A DNA stretch of 5,708 nucleotides from Microcaldota archaeon (GCA_027000685.1 JALTNN010000038.1:1-5708), one strand, 5' to 3'; counted from the first letter of the stretch, positions 1 through 5,613 are shown. Program-made: numbers and translations. Notes: generated from the sequence alone by a model not told the origin.

Positions 1-13
1 ATCAGTCACATGT

Positions 14-20
14 AAGGAGG
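14..20 (+). promoter_or_regulatory. Shine-Dalgarno site for the short antitoxin-like ORF
   Basis: AAGGAGG closely matches the complement of the archaeal 16S rRNA 3' end. It lies 9 nt before a TTG codon at 30-32. This site is the main reason for accepting a TTG start for the very short reading frame that follows. A TAA stop at 13-15, in the frame of position 1, may be the end of an upstream gene, but too little sequence is present to tell. Confidence 0.6.
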
Positions 21-29
21 GGGACACAG

Positions 30-131
30 TTGTCAAAAGTAGTCAGGGTAAAGTATGAGAAGGGAGTGTTAAGGCCTCTAGAGCCAGTAGATCTCCGAGA
101 GGGCGAGGAGGTTCAGGGAGCTGATGGGTGA
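30..131 (+). CDS. Short DUF104 (AF2212/VapB-like) antitoxin-type peptide, truncated
   Basis: This is a 33-codon frame starting at TTG with a strong Shine-Dalgarno site. The peptide opens SKVVRVKYEKGVLRPLEP and continues VDLREGEEV. That matches the N-terminal signature of the archaeal DUF104/AF2212-like antitoxin family (basic strand, Y-x-x-GV-x-(K/R)PLEPVDL-x-EGE), judged from memory of the family. Members are usually about 60-75 residues and pair with PIN-domain VapC toxins. Here the homology stops after the EGEEV turn and the frame ends in QGADG, so roughly the C-terminal half is missing. No PIN toxin follows. The stop overlaps the GTG start of the next gene as GTGA (128-131), which suggests translational coupling and argues against a random remnant. 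It may be a decayed antitoxin or a minimal leader peptide or antitoxin. The family match is fairly sure, function is not. Confidence 0.55.
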   Translation: MSKVVRVKYEKGVLRPLEPVDLREGEEVQGADG

Positions 132-520
132 TCTGCGTGATAACGATAAGGACGAGGGAGGATCTGGGGAAACTCGATGAAGCCCCTGTGGAGACAGAAG
201 AGGTGTACGTCGGCAGGAGGCTCTCTTCCAAGCTCGTTGTCCTCCTCTTATCGAAGTTCCCTAACCTCAAGAGGATATACCTGCCCCGTTCCCTCTACGA
301 AAGGACGTCAGAGAGGCTCAGGGAGGCCCTGAGGAGGGTGGGCGTCGAGCTCGTCCCCACGAACAGGAAGCCGGGAAGACCGCCCAAGTACTCCGAGGAA
401 ACGCTTAAATTGGTGGTCGAAAAATATAAGTCCGGTGAGAAGGTTCCTGAAATATCTCGGGATCTTGGTATTCCTGTTCGGACTGTTTACTACATCCTAC
501 GCAGGATGGGTGTGCGTTGA
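128..520 (+). CDS. DUF1699-like archaeal protein with C-terminal helix-turn-helix
   Basis: The protein has 130 residues. The N-terminal part (about 1-78) has alternating strands and helices with FPNLKRIYLPRSLYERTSE (44-62) followed by GVELVP. This resembles the archaeal DUF1699 family, whose biochemical role is unknown to me. Residues 83-88 (GRPPKY) form an AT-hook-like linker of the kind seen before resolvase helix-turn-helix domains. Residues 94-127 form a convincing helix-turn-helix: KSGEKVPEIS, then the turn RDLGIPV, then recognition helix RTVYYILRRM. The likely role is DNA binding and transcription control in the cytoplasm (inference). GTG at 128 is chosen because an in-frame TGA lies just upstream and GGGAG (116-120) precedes it by 7 nt. 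The start overlaps the preceding short gene by 4 nt (GTGA). The last 28 codons overlap the next gene in another frame. Confidence 0.7.
   Translation: MICVITIRTREDLGKLDEAPVETEEVYVGRRLSSKLVVLLLSKFPNLKRIYLPRSLYERTSERLREALRRVGVELVPTNRKPGRPPKYSEETLKLVVEKYKSGEKVPEISRDLGIPVRTVYYILRRMGVR
404..411 (+). promoter_or_regulatory. Candidate internal TATA box for the 312-aa exported protein
   Basis: CTTAAATT lies inside the DUF1699-like gene. Its centre is about 27 nt upstream of the GTG at 435, the usual archaeal TATA-to-start spacing. A transcript from here would begin almost exactly at that GTG and be leaderless. This fits the absence of a clear Shine-Dalgarno site before 435. An AT-rich stretch at 420-430 (AAAAATATAAG) is an alternative box but would place the start inside the coding region. 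Confidence 0.4.
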
Positions 521-1373
521 GAAGCCCGCCGACACCAAGGACTACGCAATCTTCGTGGGAAGCGGAAAGCCTTACAGCGAATGCTTCTTCAGAAAGGACT
601 CCTACTACTGCTGTGAGGACGTCCCCCTCGCTGAGGAGCTGAAGGTCGTGTTCGTGAGCAAGGACGACATACCCATTACAGCCACATACAGGCTCGTCTT
701 CTCTGAAGGAGAAGTCACCGTGGTGAAGGCCATATCAGGCTACTCGGCGGTCATAACGATATCAGGAAGGGAAGGGACGTACCTAATAACCGAAGATATA
801 CCCAAGGAGTACGTGGAGGATGCTGCAGACCTCATCTCTGACGCGTTCGTCGTAGAGCCAGATCCCGTCATAGCCTGGTTTGCCACGATAGGCGAGGATG
901 GCTTCACCACGGTTTCATACAGGGTGAAGAGGGGGGCCGTACCCGAGACCCTTCCAGAGGTGAGGCTCTCGGAGTGTAACTTCGAGATAAGGAGGGTGAA
1001 GCACAGCATAGTGAAGGAGGAGGGAGGGCCTCAGTATTACCTTCTCTACACCTTCGAGGTGCTCCTCGACGGGAGGAGGGTCGTGCCCTCTCAGTACGAG
1101 GCAAGGATAAACGGAAAGAGCAGTGTTTATCAGGCGAGGCCCGTGGATGACACTATAGAAATCATCGAGCCCATCTCCCCGGACACGAAGAGGGTGAAGG
1201 TGGAGATCGAGGTGGGGTTCGATGAGTGCAGGAAAACGCTCGTAGACGAGGTGGAAGTAAAAATAGAAAGAGGTCTTCTCTCTGATCCCCTCATCCTTGG
1301 CGGCCTTGTTTTCCTTCTCGTTCTGATCCTTGCGTGGTCTCTTCTGAGGGGATCCGAACGCCGAGCATCCTGA
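435..1373 (+). CDS. Exported, C-terminally membrane-anchored protein, unknown function
   Basis: This 312-residue protein has a type I membrane layout. Residues 1-23 form a clear Sec signal peptide: basic MRRFLKY, hydrophobic LGILVFLFGLFTT, and a cleavage-like SYA before Gly24. A large beta-rich extracytoplasmic region follows (24-283), with six cysteines at 27, 50, 59, 60, 181 and 265 that could form disulfides. Around 122-165 the pattern IPKEYVEDAADL... EPDPVIAWFATIG resembles a segment that recurs in archaeal surface proteins (from memory). A single transmembrane helix (about 284-304) ends in a short basic tail. GTG at 435 is chosen because it alone gives a complete signal peptide. The first 86 nt overlap the DUF1699-like gene in another frame, and the last 83 nt overlap the next gene antisense. 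I do not recognise a named family. A surface-structure or sensing role is inference. Confidence 0.75.
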   Translation: MRRFLKYLGILVFLFGLFTTSYAGWVCVEKPADTKDYAIFVGSGKPYSECFFRKDSYYCCEDVPLAEELKVVFVSKDDIPITATYRLVFSEGEVTVVKAISGYSAVITISGREGTYLITEDIPKEYVEDAADLISDAFVVEPDPVIAWFATIGEDGFTTVSYRVKRGAVPETLPEVRLSECNFEIRRVKHSIVKEEGGPQYYLLYTFEVLLDGRRVVPSQYEARINGKSSVYQARPVDDTIEIIEPISPDTKRVKVEIEVGFDECRKTLVDEVEVKIERGLLSDPLILGGLVFLLVLILAWSLLRGSERRAS

Positions 1374-2634
1374 GTTCGACCTCTATCTCCTGGAGAGCCT
1401 TCTCATACTCGGCCATCATCCTCTCGTACGCTTCCTGTGAAATCTCCCGCTTCATCCTCTTCCTCTTCGCCACCTTTATGAGAAACCTGTACTTCCTCCA
1501 CTCCCTCAGGAGTCTCTGCCTCCTCGACATCATTTTTATAACGAAAAGTGTGAGGAGGAAGACGACGAGGATCCCGGCTATAAGTGGCAGATCGTTCTCC
1601 GTGAACTGTACCATCGTTCTCCCCGAGACCACCACCTCCACAGGGTCCACGGTGACCCTCCTCGTGGAGCTCCCCGAGAAGATCTCGAGCAGGGCTGGGG
1701 GAAGGTAACACGTTTCGGGCTCGGTGCCGGCTCGCAGGGTGAACCTTGCAGAAAGCCTGTACTTGTCGCCGAAGGGCTGAGGTCTCTCAAATTCCGAGGA
1801 GAGGAGTTCGAAGTTACAATAAGCGCCGGAGGTTCCAAAGAGGTAGGATCCCGTTACCTGCTGAACCCCCTCCTCAACCACCACCTCTATCTCGTCTACT
1901 ATCGTGCCCCCCGCTGGCACCACGTCTGGAAGGGCCCTTCTCTTTATGAGGAACCTGGGGAAGTCCACTTTCCCGTCCTCGGCCCAGTCCACAAGATTTG
2001 CGAGAAGGAGAGGATCTGCACAGTAGAGGCAGCCTACGACCGCCACCCTACCGCCGTCCTTCTTCCACCCGAGAACGTCCTCTCCCGACTCCGGGGCGAA
2101 CCCGCTGTTGAAGCCGGAAGGTAGGTATATAGGCTCTCCCACATAGTACATCCTCTCATATCCCGATACGATCGGCCCTTCTCCGTCCTTTATCGTCTCC
2201 TTCACAATCACACCGTTCTTGATGTCCACGTATAGGGTGCTCAGGCTTCCCCTCTTCAGGCCCTCGAGCGGATATGTCTTCTTCCTCACGCCAAGGGCCT
2301 CAGTGATAGGGTTTTCCCTGTGGACATCGACGATGAGTCCTCCACCCCCGTCGTAAAAGTTCAGGATGTCCTCCACGTTCTTCGGATCCATGTCCGTGCA
2401 TGAGAGCACGATGAGGGCGTCGTACATCCTCAGATCTTCCGTGTCCTCGATGACGTCCACGTCAAAGCCCATGTCCTCGAGGTAGGACTCGAGTATCTTG
2501 GGTGTCTCGGGGAGAAGCTGCTCAGAGGCCGTCCTGTATATGTAGCAGTCCACGGAGAAGTTCCTTGCGTAGATGGCAGTGAGGGAAAACGCGGTGGGGA
2601 TGAGGAGCAGTAGGAGCAGGGGGAGGGCTCTCAC
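1291..2634 (-). CDS. Exported GATase-like (DUF4350-type?) membrane-anchored protein
   Basis: This 447-residue protein starts at GTG. Residues 1-18 form a leucine-rich signal peptide. Residues about 19-222 look like a Rossmann or glutamine-amidotransferase-like domain: a helix ending in MGFDVDVIED, strand YDALIVLSC (71-79), a GGGGLIVDVH strand (97-105), and a closing RVAVVGCLYCADPLLLANLVDWAED region (196-220), as in DUF4350/ThuA-like folds. The active-site cysteine-histidine pattern of true amidotransferases is not evident. A beta domain (about 245-340) precedes a transmembrane helix (349-368). The cytoplasmic tail is highly charged, with a predicted coiled coil at about 397-424 and a hydrophilic end. 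There is no Shine-Dalgarno site, and a TATA-like palindrome about 25 nt upstream suggests a leaderless transcript. It is convergent with the other exported protein. The fold assignment is tentative; the membrane layout is secure. Confidence 0.72.
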   Translation of the reverse strand: MRALPLLLLLLIPTAFSLTAIYARNFSVDCYIYRTASEQLLPETPKILESYLEDMGFDVDVIEDTEDLRMYDALIVLSCTDMDPKNVEDILNFYDGGGGLIVDVHRENPITEALGVRKKTYPLEGLKRGSLSTLYVDIKNGVIVKETIKDGEGPIVSGYERMYYVGEPIYLPSGFNSGFAPESGEDVLGWKKDGGRVAVVGCLYCADPLLLANLVDWAEDGKVDFPRFLIKRRALPDVVPAGGTIVDEIEVVVEEGVQQVTGSYLFGTSGAYCNFELLSSEFERPQPFGDKYRLSARFTLRAGTEPETCYLPPALLEIFSGSSTRRVTVDPVEVVVSGRTMVQFTENDLPLIAGILVVFLLTLFVIKMMSRRQRLLREWRKYRFLIKVAKRKRMKREISQEAYERMMAEYEKALQEIEVELRMLGVRIPSEETTQGSEREGKQGRQG

Positions 2635-2652
2635 GGAAGGTAAAGGGATCCC

Positions 2653-2665
2653 CTGTTATTAACAG
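2653..2665 (-). promoter_or_regulatory. TATA-like perfect palindrome upstream of the exported GATase-like gene
   Basis: CTGTTA-T-TAACAG is a perfect 6-bp inverted repeat around one central base. Read on the minus strand, its core TTAATAA is centred about 25 nt upstream of the GTG at 2634. It therefore fits an archaeal TATA box giving a leaderless mRNA. The symmetry could also make it an operator for a dimeric repressor that blocks the basal factors (inference). Confidence 0.4.
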
Positions 2666-2695
2666 TTGCGGAGGAGGGTTACTAACGTGGAGTAG

Positions 2696-2703
2696 TTTTT
2701 AAA
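2696..2703 (+). promoter_or_regulatory. TATA box for ribosomal protein L10e
   Basis: TTTTTAAA is a good archaeal TATA element. A start site about 26 nt downstream (near 2725) would leave a leader of roughly 11 nt. That leader contains GGGTGG (2727-2732), a partial Shine-Dalgarno match, just before the ATG at 2737. Confidence 0.55.
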
Positions 2704-2736
2704 CGCTTGCCCCACCGTTTATGGTTGGGTGGTTCG

Positions 2737-3279
2737 ATGGCGCTCAGGCCAGCGAGGTGCTACAGGAAGCTCGAGAGGCCATACACCAGGGTAGCCGTAA
2801 AGGTGCCTGACAAGAACTATATCGGAGCTAACCCGGCGGTTAGGATCAGGAGGTTTGTGCAGGGCGAGCTGAGGGACGACTATGACGCCGTCTATCTGCT
2901 CGTGGCACAGGACGCTCTGCAGGTGAGGGACAACGCTATAGAGGCGGCAAGGCTTGCCATAGTGAGGTACCTTGACAAGAAGATTCAGAGGAAGTTCTGG
3001 ATGAGGGTGAGGGCCTACCCCCACCATGTTCTGAGGGAGAACAGGCAGCTCACGGGCGCCGGTGCTGACCGTCTCCAGAAGGGTATGAGGAGGGCGTTCG
3101 GGAGGCCCGTTGGAAGGGCTGCACAGGTGTATCCCGGAAAGGTGATGTTCGAGGTGATAACCTACAAGAGCTTCGAGCCCTATGTGAGGGAGGCCTTTAG
3201 GAGGGCCTCCATGAAGATGCCCGGGAGGTACAAGGTTATCATCGAGGAGAGAAAGGTGGCCGCAGAGGTCAGCGGCTGA
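2737..3279 (+). CDS. rpl10e: 50S ribosomal protein L10e (uL16)
   Basis: This is the archaeal/eukaryotic L10e protein of the large subunit, the counterpart of bacterial L16. It binds 23S rRNA near the central protuberance and contacts tRNA in the A/P region. The 180-residue sequence has the family hallmarks: N-terminal MALRPARCYRKLERPYTR, then NPAVRIRRF, the central WMRVRAYPHHVLREN segment followed by GAGADRLQKGMR, FGRPVGRAA, and a C-terminal basic helix region (RRASMKMPGRYKVII). Length is normal. The ATG at 2737 is preferred over an in-frame TTG 30 nt upstream because L10e proteins begin at this motif and the predicted transcript starts after that TTG. It is transcribed away from the exported-protein gene. 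Its stop overlaps the thymidylate kinase gene by 11 nt tail to tail. Nothing suggests damage. Confidence 0.97.
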   Translation: MALRPARCYRKLERPYTRVAVKVPDKNYIGANPAVRIRRFVQGELRDDYDAVYLLVAQDALQVRDNAIEAARLAIVRYLDKKIQRKFWMRVRAYPHHVLRENRQLTGAGADRLQKGMRRAFGRPVGRAAQVYPGKVMFEVITYKSFEPYVREAFRRASMKMPGRYKVIIEERKVAAEVSG

Positions 3280-3880
3280 GGAGCTCTTTTACCTTCTCGT
3301 AGATCTCCCCGTGTATCTCTTCAACATCCCTGTCTCCGTTAACCACCACGAAACCGAGTTTCTCCGCCAGCCGTAGGTAATTCTCCCTCACCTTTTCCAG
3401 GAACTCCCTCTTTTCGTAAACCTCCGTGGTATTCCTAACCTTGGCCATCCGCTCAAGTGCCACCTCGACGGGCACGTCCACGAGGAAGACCACGTCTGGT
3501 TCGATGAGCTCTACACCCAGAACTTCGAGGACCCCGTCTATCCTCCCCATCTCCACACCCTGTGCACCCTGGTAGGCGAGGGACGAGTAGTGGTACCTGT
3601 CGGAGATCACCACCTCACCCCTCTCGAGGGCGGGTCCTATCCTGTTCTTCATGTGGTGTATCCTGTCCGCGAGGAAGAGGAGGAGGTAGCTCTCCGGTGG
3701 AGGGGTCTCCTTGCTCTTCAGAAGCAGTTTAACGAGGTTTCCCGTGACGAGATCCCTCGTGGGCTCCTCCGTGAAGAGGACCCTATAACCATCCTCCCTC
3801 AGCCTCGTCGCGAGGAGGAGTGCCTGTGTCGTCTTCCCGCATCCGTCTATCCCCTCAAAGACTATGAACCTTCCCCTCAC
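3269..3880 (-). CDS. tmk: Thymidylate kinase (dTMP kinase)
   Basis: This enzyme phosphorylates dTMP to dTDP with ATP, an essential cytoplasmic step of dTTP synthesis. The 203-residue protein has normal length and all key motifs. The P-loop is GIDGCGKT (10-17). EEPT (38-41) is the dTMP-side loop. DRYHYSSLAYQG (94-105) carries the DRY motif that holds nucleotide and magnesium. PDVVFLVDVP (128-137) is the strand that precedes the lid region, and a GD pair near the C-terminus (182-183) is typical. The start is GTG at 3880, with residues RGRFIVFEG directly leading into the P-loop. There is no Shine-Dalgarno site. A TATA-like box about 30 nt upstream implies a leaderless or 3-nt-leader mRNA. It is convergent with L10e, overlapping by 11 nt, and divergent from the tRNA region. 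Confidence 0.96.
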   Translation of the reverse strand: MRGRFIVFEGIDGCGKTTQALLLATRLREDGYRVLFTEEPTRDLVTGNLVKLLLKSKETPPPESYLLLFLADRIHHMKNRIGPALERGEVVISDRYHYSSLAYQGAQGVEMGRIDGVLEVLGVELIEPDVVFLVDVPVEVALERMAKVRNTTEVYEKREFLEKVRENYLRLAEKLGFVVVNGDRDVEEIHGEIYEKVKELLSR

Positions 3881-3905
3881 CGTAGTTAAGTTTAGGTGTG
3901 GAGGG

Positions 3906-3913
3906 TTTGTAAA
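3906..3913 (-). promoter_or_regulatory. TATA-like box for tmk
   Basis: On the minus strand this reads TTTACAAA. Its centre is about 30 nt upstream of the tmk GTG at 3880, which predicts transcription starting within a few nucleotides of that codon. This agrees with the lack of a Shine-Dalgarno sequence. Confidence 0.4.
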
Positions 3914-3925
3914 GGGTGGGGATGT

Positions 3926-3933
3926 GTTTTAAC
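3926..3933 (+). promoter_or_regulatory. TATA-like box for the tRNA region
   Basis: GTTTTAAC is centred about 29 nt upstream of the first tRNA-like element, predicting transcription from about 3955. No TATA-like sequence lies between the tRNA-like element and tRNA-Val, because that stretch is very GC-rich. Both are therefore probably on one transcript (inference). Confidence 0.4.
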
Positions 3934-3958
3934 CTTTCCCAGGGGTCAATTAAAATGC

Positions 3959-4040
3959 AGGCCTGTGGTCTAGCCCGACGGGACTCCGCCCCTGTGACCC
4001 CGGGACGGGTCCGGTACTCGCCGCGCTCGACCGGACGCAT
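3959..4040 (+). ncRNA. Aberrant tRNA-like element: degenerate tRNA copy or unusual RNA
   Basis: The first 32 nt align with the 5' end of the adjacent tRNA-Val at 24 positions. They share an exact 13-nt block, GTGGTCTAGCCCG (3965-3977), and have a good D-arm (GTCT...GGAC). CTGTGAC at 3992-3998 looks like a His anticodon loop (GTG), but the expected 3' stem strand does not follow. In place of a T-arm there is a perfect 7-bp hairpin, GTCCGGT (4009-4015) with ACCGGAC (4030-4036) around a 14-nt loop ending CTCG. No acceptor 3' strand complementary to AGGCCTG is present before the next tRNA. The end, CATCAC, repeats the sequence after tRNA-Val. The simplest reading is a decayed tandem tRNA copy. 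A tRNA with unusual introns, a split-tRNA 5' half or a structured leader are alternatives. The base at -1 is C, which speaks against an ordinary tRNA-His. Confidence 0.4.
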
Positions 4041-4046
4041 CACGGT

Positions 4047-4120
<74 letters not shown>

Positions 4121-4849
4121 TCACAGGTTATACTCCTCGTGTGAGAGGTGCCTGGCGTCGCTAAGCACGAGCTTTCCGGACAACCCCTTCTCCTTCACCA
4201 GCTCCACCACCCGTGAAAGCCTGTGGAGCTTGAAATGTAGTATGGACCTGGGGATCACGTAGAGTATGATCCGCTCGATAGGTATCCCTATCCTTCTCAG
4301 GGCCTCCCACACCTCCGACTTCTGGAGTAGGGCAGCGTGCACGTCGGTGGTCCTCCCGTTTATGACCTCGCCGATCACGTAGCCTTCCTTTCCGAGTCCT
4401 ACGAGGTCGAGGTCCGTGACATACGTTGCAGACGTCCTGTTGGCAGACACCTTCAGATTAACGGTGATGTTGTCGTGGGGGTGTGAGAGGCGCTCGTTCT
4501 TCACGATGTAATACTTGCCCTCTGTCTCGTGGGGGGACCTGCTGTTCGAGAGCTCATAGGGGAGCTCGACAAAGTGCCTCGGGAGTGTCCTCAAGCCACC
4601 GCTGTGATGGACGTACTTCGCCGTGAGATCCACGCTCCCGAAACCTTTTACCCCGCCTCTCCATGTTGTTGTGAGCTTGATGTCGCGGAAGGCCTGTTTA
4701 AGGTGCGTGAGCTCCTCGAGCACGAAGGTGGGGTCGAGGAGCGTTATTTTACCCCTTAGCTGGAGGCTGTTCCTTCCCCGTTTTGTAATCTTGAAGTCTC
4801 CCTTTCTCATGACACCCTTGAACAGCCTGCGAACTTCCTCCACCCTCAT
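4121..4849 (-). CDS. Unrecognised 242-aa protein, third gene of the aIF1A-RIO1 operon
   Basis: I do not recognise the family. The 242-residue protein has no signal peptide or membrane segment and should be cytoplasmic. The N-terminal part (1-60) is basic with helices. The middle (60-140) is rich in His, Ser and Arg and likely beta-stranded. The region TDLDLVG (145-151) followed by YVIGEVINGR (157-166) and K177 has the spacing of a PD-(D/E)XK nuclease core, but the usual lysine after E161-V162 is Ile. A nuclease-like fold is therefore only a guess. The C-terminus (182-242) is alpha/beta. The ATG at 4849 overlaps the RIO1 stop as ATGA and follows GGGTGA by 4 nt, a good Shine-Dalgarno match. The operon context suggests a translation or ribosome-assembly role. 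The gene ends exactly at the tRNA-Val 3' end. Confidence 0.8.
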   Translation of the reverse strand: MRVEEVRRLFKGVMRKGDFKITKRGRNSLQLRGKITLLDPTFVLEELTHLKQAFRDIKLTTTWRGGVKGFGSVDLTAKYVHHSGGLRTLPRHFVELPYELSNSRSPHETEGKYYIVKNERLSHPHDNITVNLKVSANRTSATYVTDLDLVGLGKEGYVIGEVINGRTTDVHAALLQKSEVWEALRRIGIPIERIILYVIPRSILHFKLHRLSRVVELVKEKGLSGKLVLSDARHLSHEEYNL

Positions 4850-5613
4850 CTTCTCACCCTCTCCTTGAGGAGCCTTATGGCCTCGTGAGGGGTGGTTATG
4901 TTGACACCGAGCCTCTTCAACATTTTCACGAGCTGGTTCATGTCCCTGTAGAAGAACTCGTAGGCGAGGGGGTGTTCCCATGTGGTGGCCTGGCCCATAT
5001 CTATGAGGAAGGGTTTGTCCTCCCACACGAGGACGTTGTACTCGCTAAGGTCTGCGTGTATGATCCCCGCATCGTAGTAGAGGCGGGAGAGGGAGTCGAG
5101 GAGGAGCTCTCTGAATTCCTCGACGTCCTTCGGGAGAACTTCCTTGAGTAGGGGTGCGGGTCCTCGCTCGTCACCAATGTACTCCATCACCACAATGTTT
5201 TTTCTGTGGGTGATGGGGAAGGGAACGGAGACACCGTGTTTGACGGCTGTCTCGAGGTTCTTGAACTCCCTCCTCGCCCACTGGTATATGAGGGATCTCC
5301 TGCTCCTCTTCTTTATCCTCACCCTCGGATCCCCCTCTATGTACTTCCAGAGGTGCCTGAACTCCGTGGTGTTTACCCTGTATATCTTCACGGCGAGAGG
5401 GGAGTTCGTCCGGTCCACAGCGTAAAAGACATTGGCTTCCTTCCCCGTGGAGATGACACCTCCGAGCTCCTTTATGTAGCCATCGTCTATGAGCTTGAAG
5501 ATTGTAGCGACCGTGTCAGCGTCGAAGACTTCCTGGTAGGCTTTTCTCGTGTCCGCGTCCCTTATCCCCTCAAAAAGACGCGAGACAAGCTCCTGATACT
5601 CCTCTACCCTCAT
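4846..5613 (-). CDS. rio1: RIO1 family serine protein kinase
   Basis: This 255-residue atypical kinase/ATPase acts in archaea and eukaryotes in late small-ribosomal-subunit maturation. The first 50 residues match the N-terminal helical region of RIO1. The nucleotide loop is STGKEANVF (55-63), which replaces the usual glycine-rich loop. The ATP lysine is K76 in AVKIY. The hinge is MEYIG (143-147). The catalytic loop is IIHADLSEYNVL (184-195) with D188 and N193. The metal-binding motif is LIDMGQA (203-209) with D205, which is autophosphorylated or forms the phospho-intermediate in the family. These are RIO1 rather than RIO2 features (STGKEA, LIDMGQ). Length is typical of archaeal RIO1. Its ATG overlaps the aIF1A stop (ATGA), and its own stop overlaps the next start. 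All three genes are probably one translationally coupled unit. Confidence 0.96.
   Translation of the reverse strand: MRVEEYQELVSRLFEGIRDADTRKAYQEVFDADTVATIFKLIDDGYIKELGGVISTGKEANVFYAVDRTNSPLAVKIYRVNTTEFRHLWKYIEGDPRVRIKKRSRRSLIYQWARREFKNLETAVKHGVSVPFPITHRKNIVVMEYIGDERGPAPLLKEVLPKDVEEFRELLLDSLSRLYYDAGIIHADLSEYNVLVWEDKPFLIDMGQATTWEHPLAYEFFYRDMNQLVKMLKRLGVNITTPHEAIRLLKERVRR

Noticed and set aside
43..270. Minus-strand open frame opposite the antitoxin-like and DUF1699-like genes
   Set aside because: No family resemblance and no Shine-Dalgarno or promoter, and it lies opposite two better supported coding regions.
2707..2736. TTG-initiated N-terminal extension of L10e by 10 residues
   Set aside because: L10e proteins begin at MALRPARC-like sequence, and the TTG lies upstream of the predicted transcription start.
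3982..4011. Terminator-like hairpin GACTC...GGGTC with CCC/GGG upper stem
   Set aside because: It has a 2x2 mismatch, no following T-run, and lies inside the tRNA-like element, so it is better seen as part of that RNA's alternative folding.
3855..4043. Minus-strand frame covering the tRNA-like element and tmk promoter
   Set aside because: It reads antisense through structured RNA and the tmk start, its composition is arginine/proline-rich, and it has no homology signal.
4812..4849. Similar N-termini of RIO1 and the unknown protein (both begin MRVEE and have RLF shortly after)
   Set aside because: The resemblance ends within about 13 residues and needs a gap. It is too short to claim duplication.
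4850..5026. N-terminal extension of the unknown 242-aa protein into RIO1
   Set aside because: The extension is the out-of-frame shadow of RIO1. The ATG at 4849 has a good Shine-Dalgarno site and an ATGA overlap.
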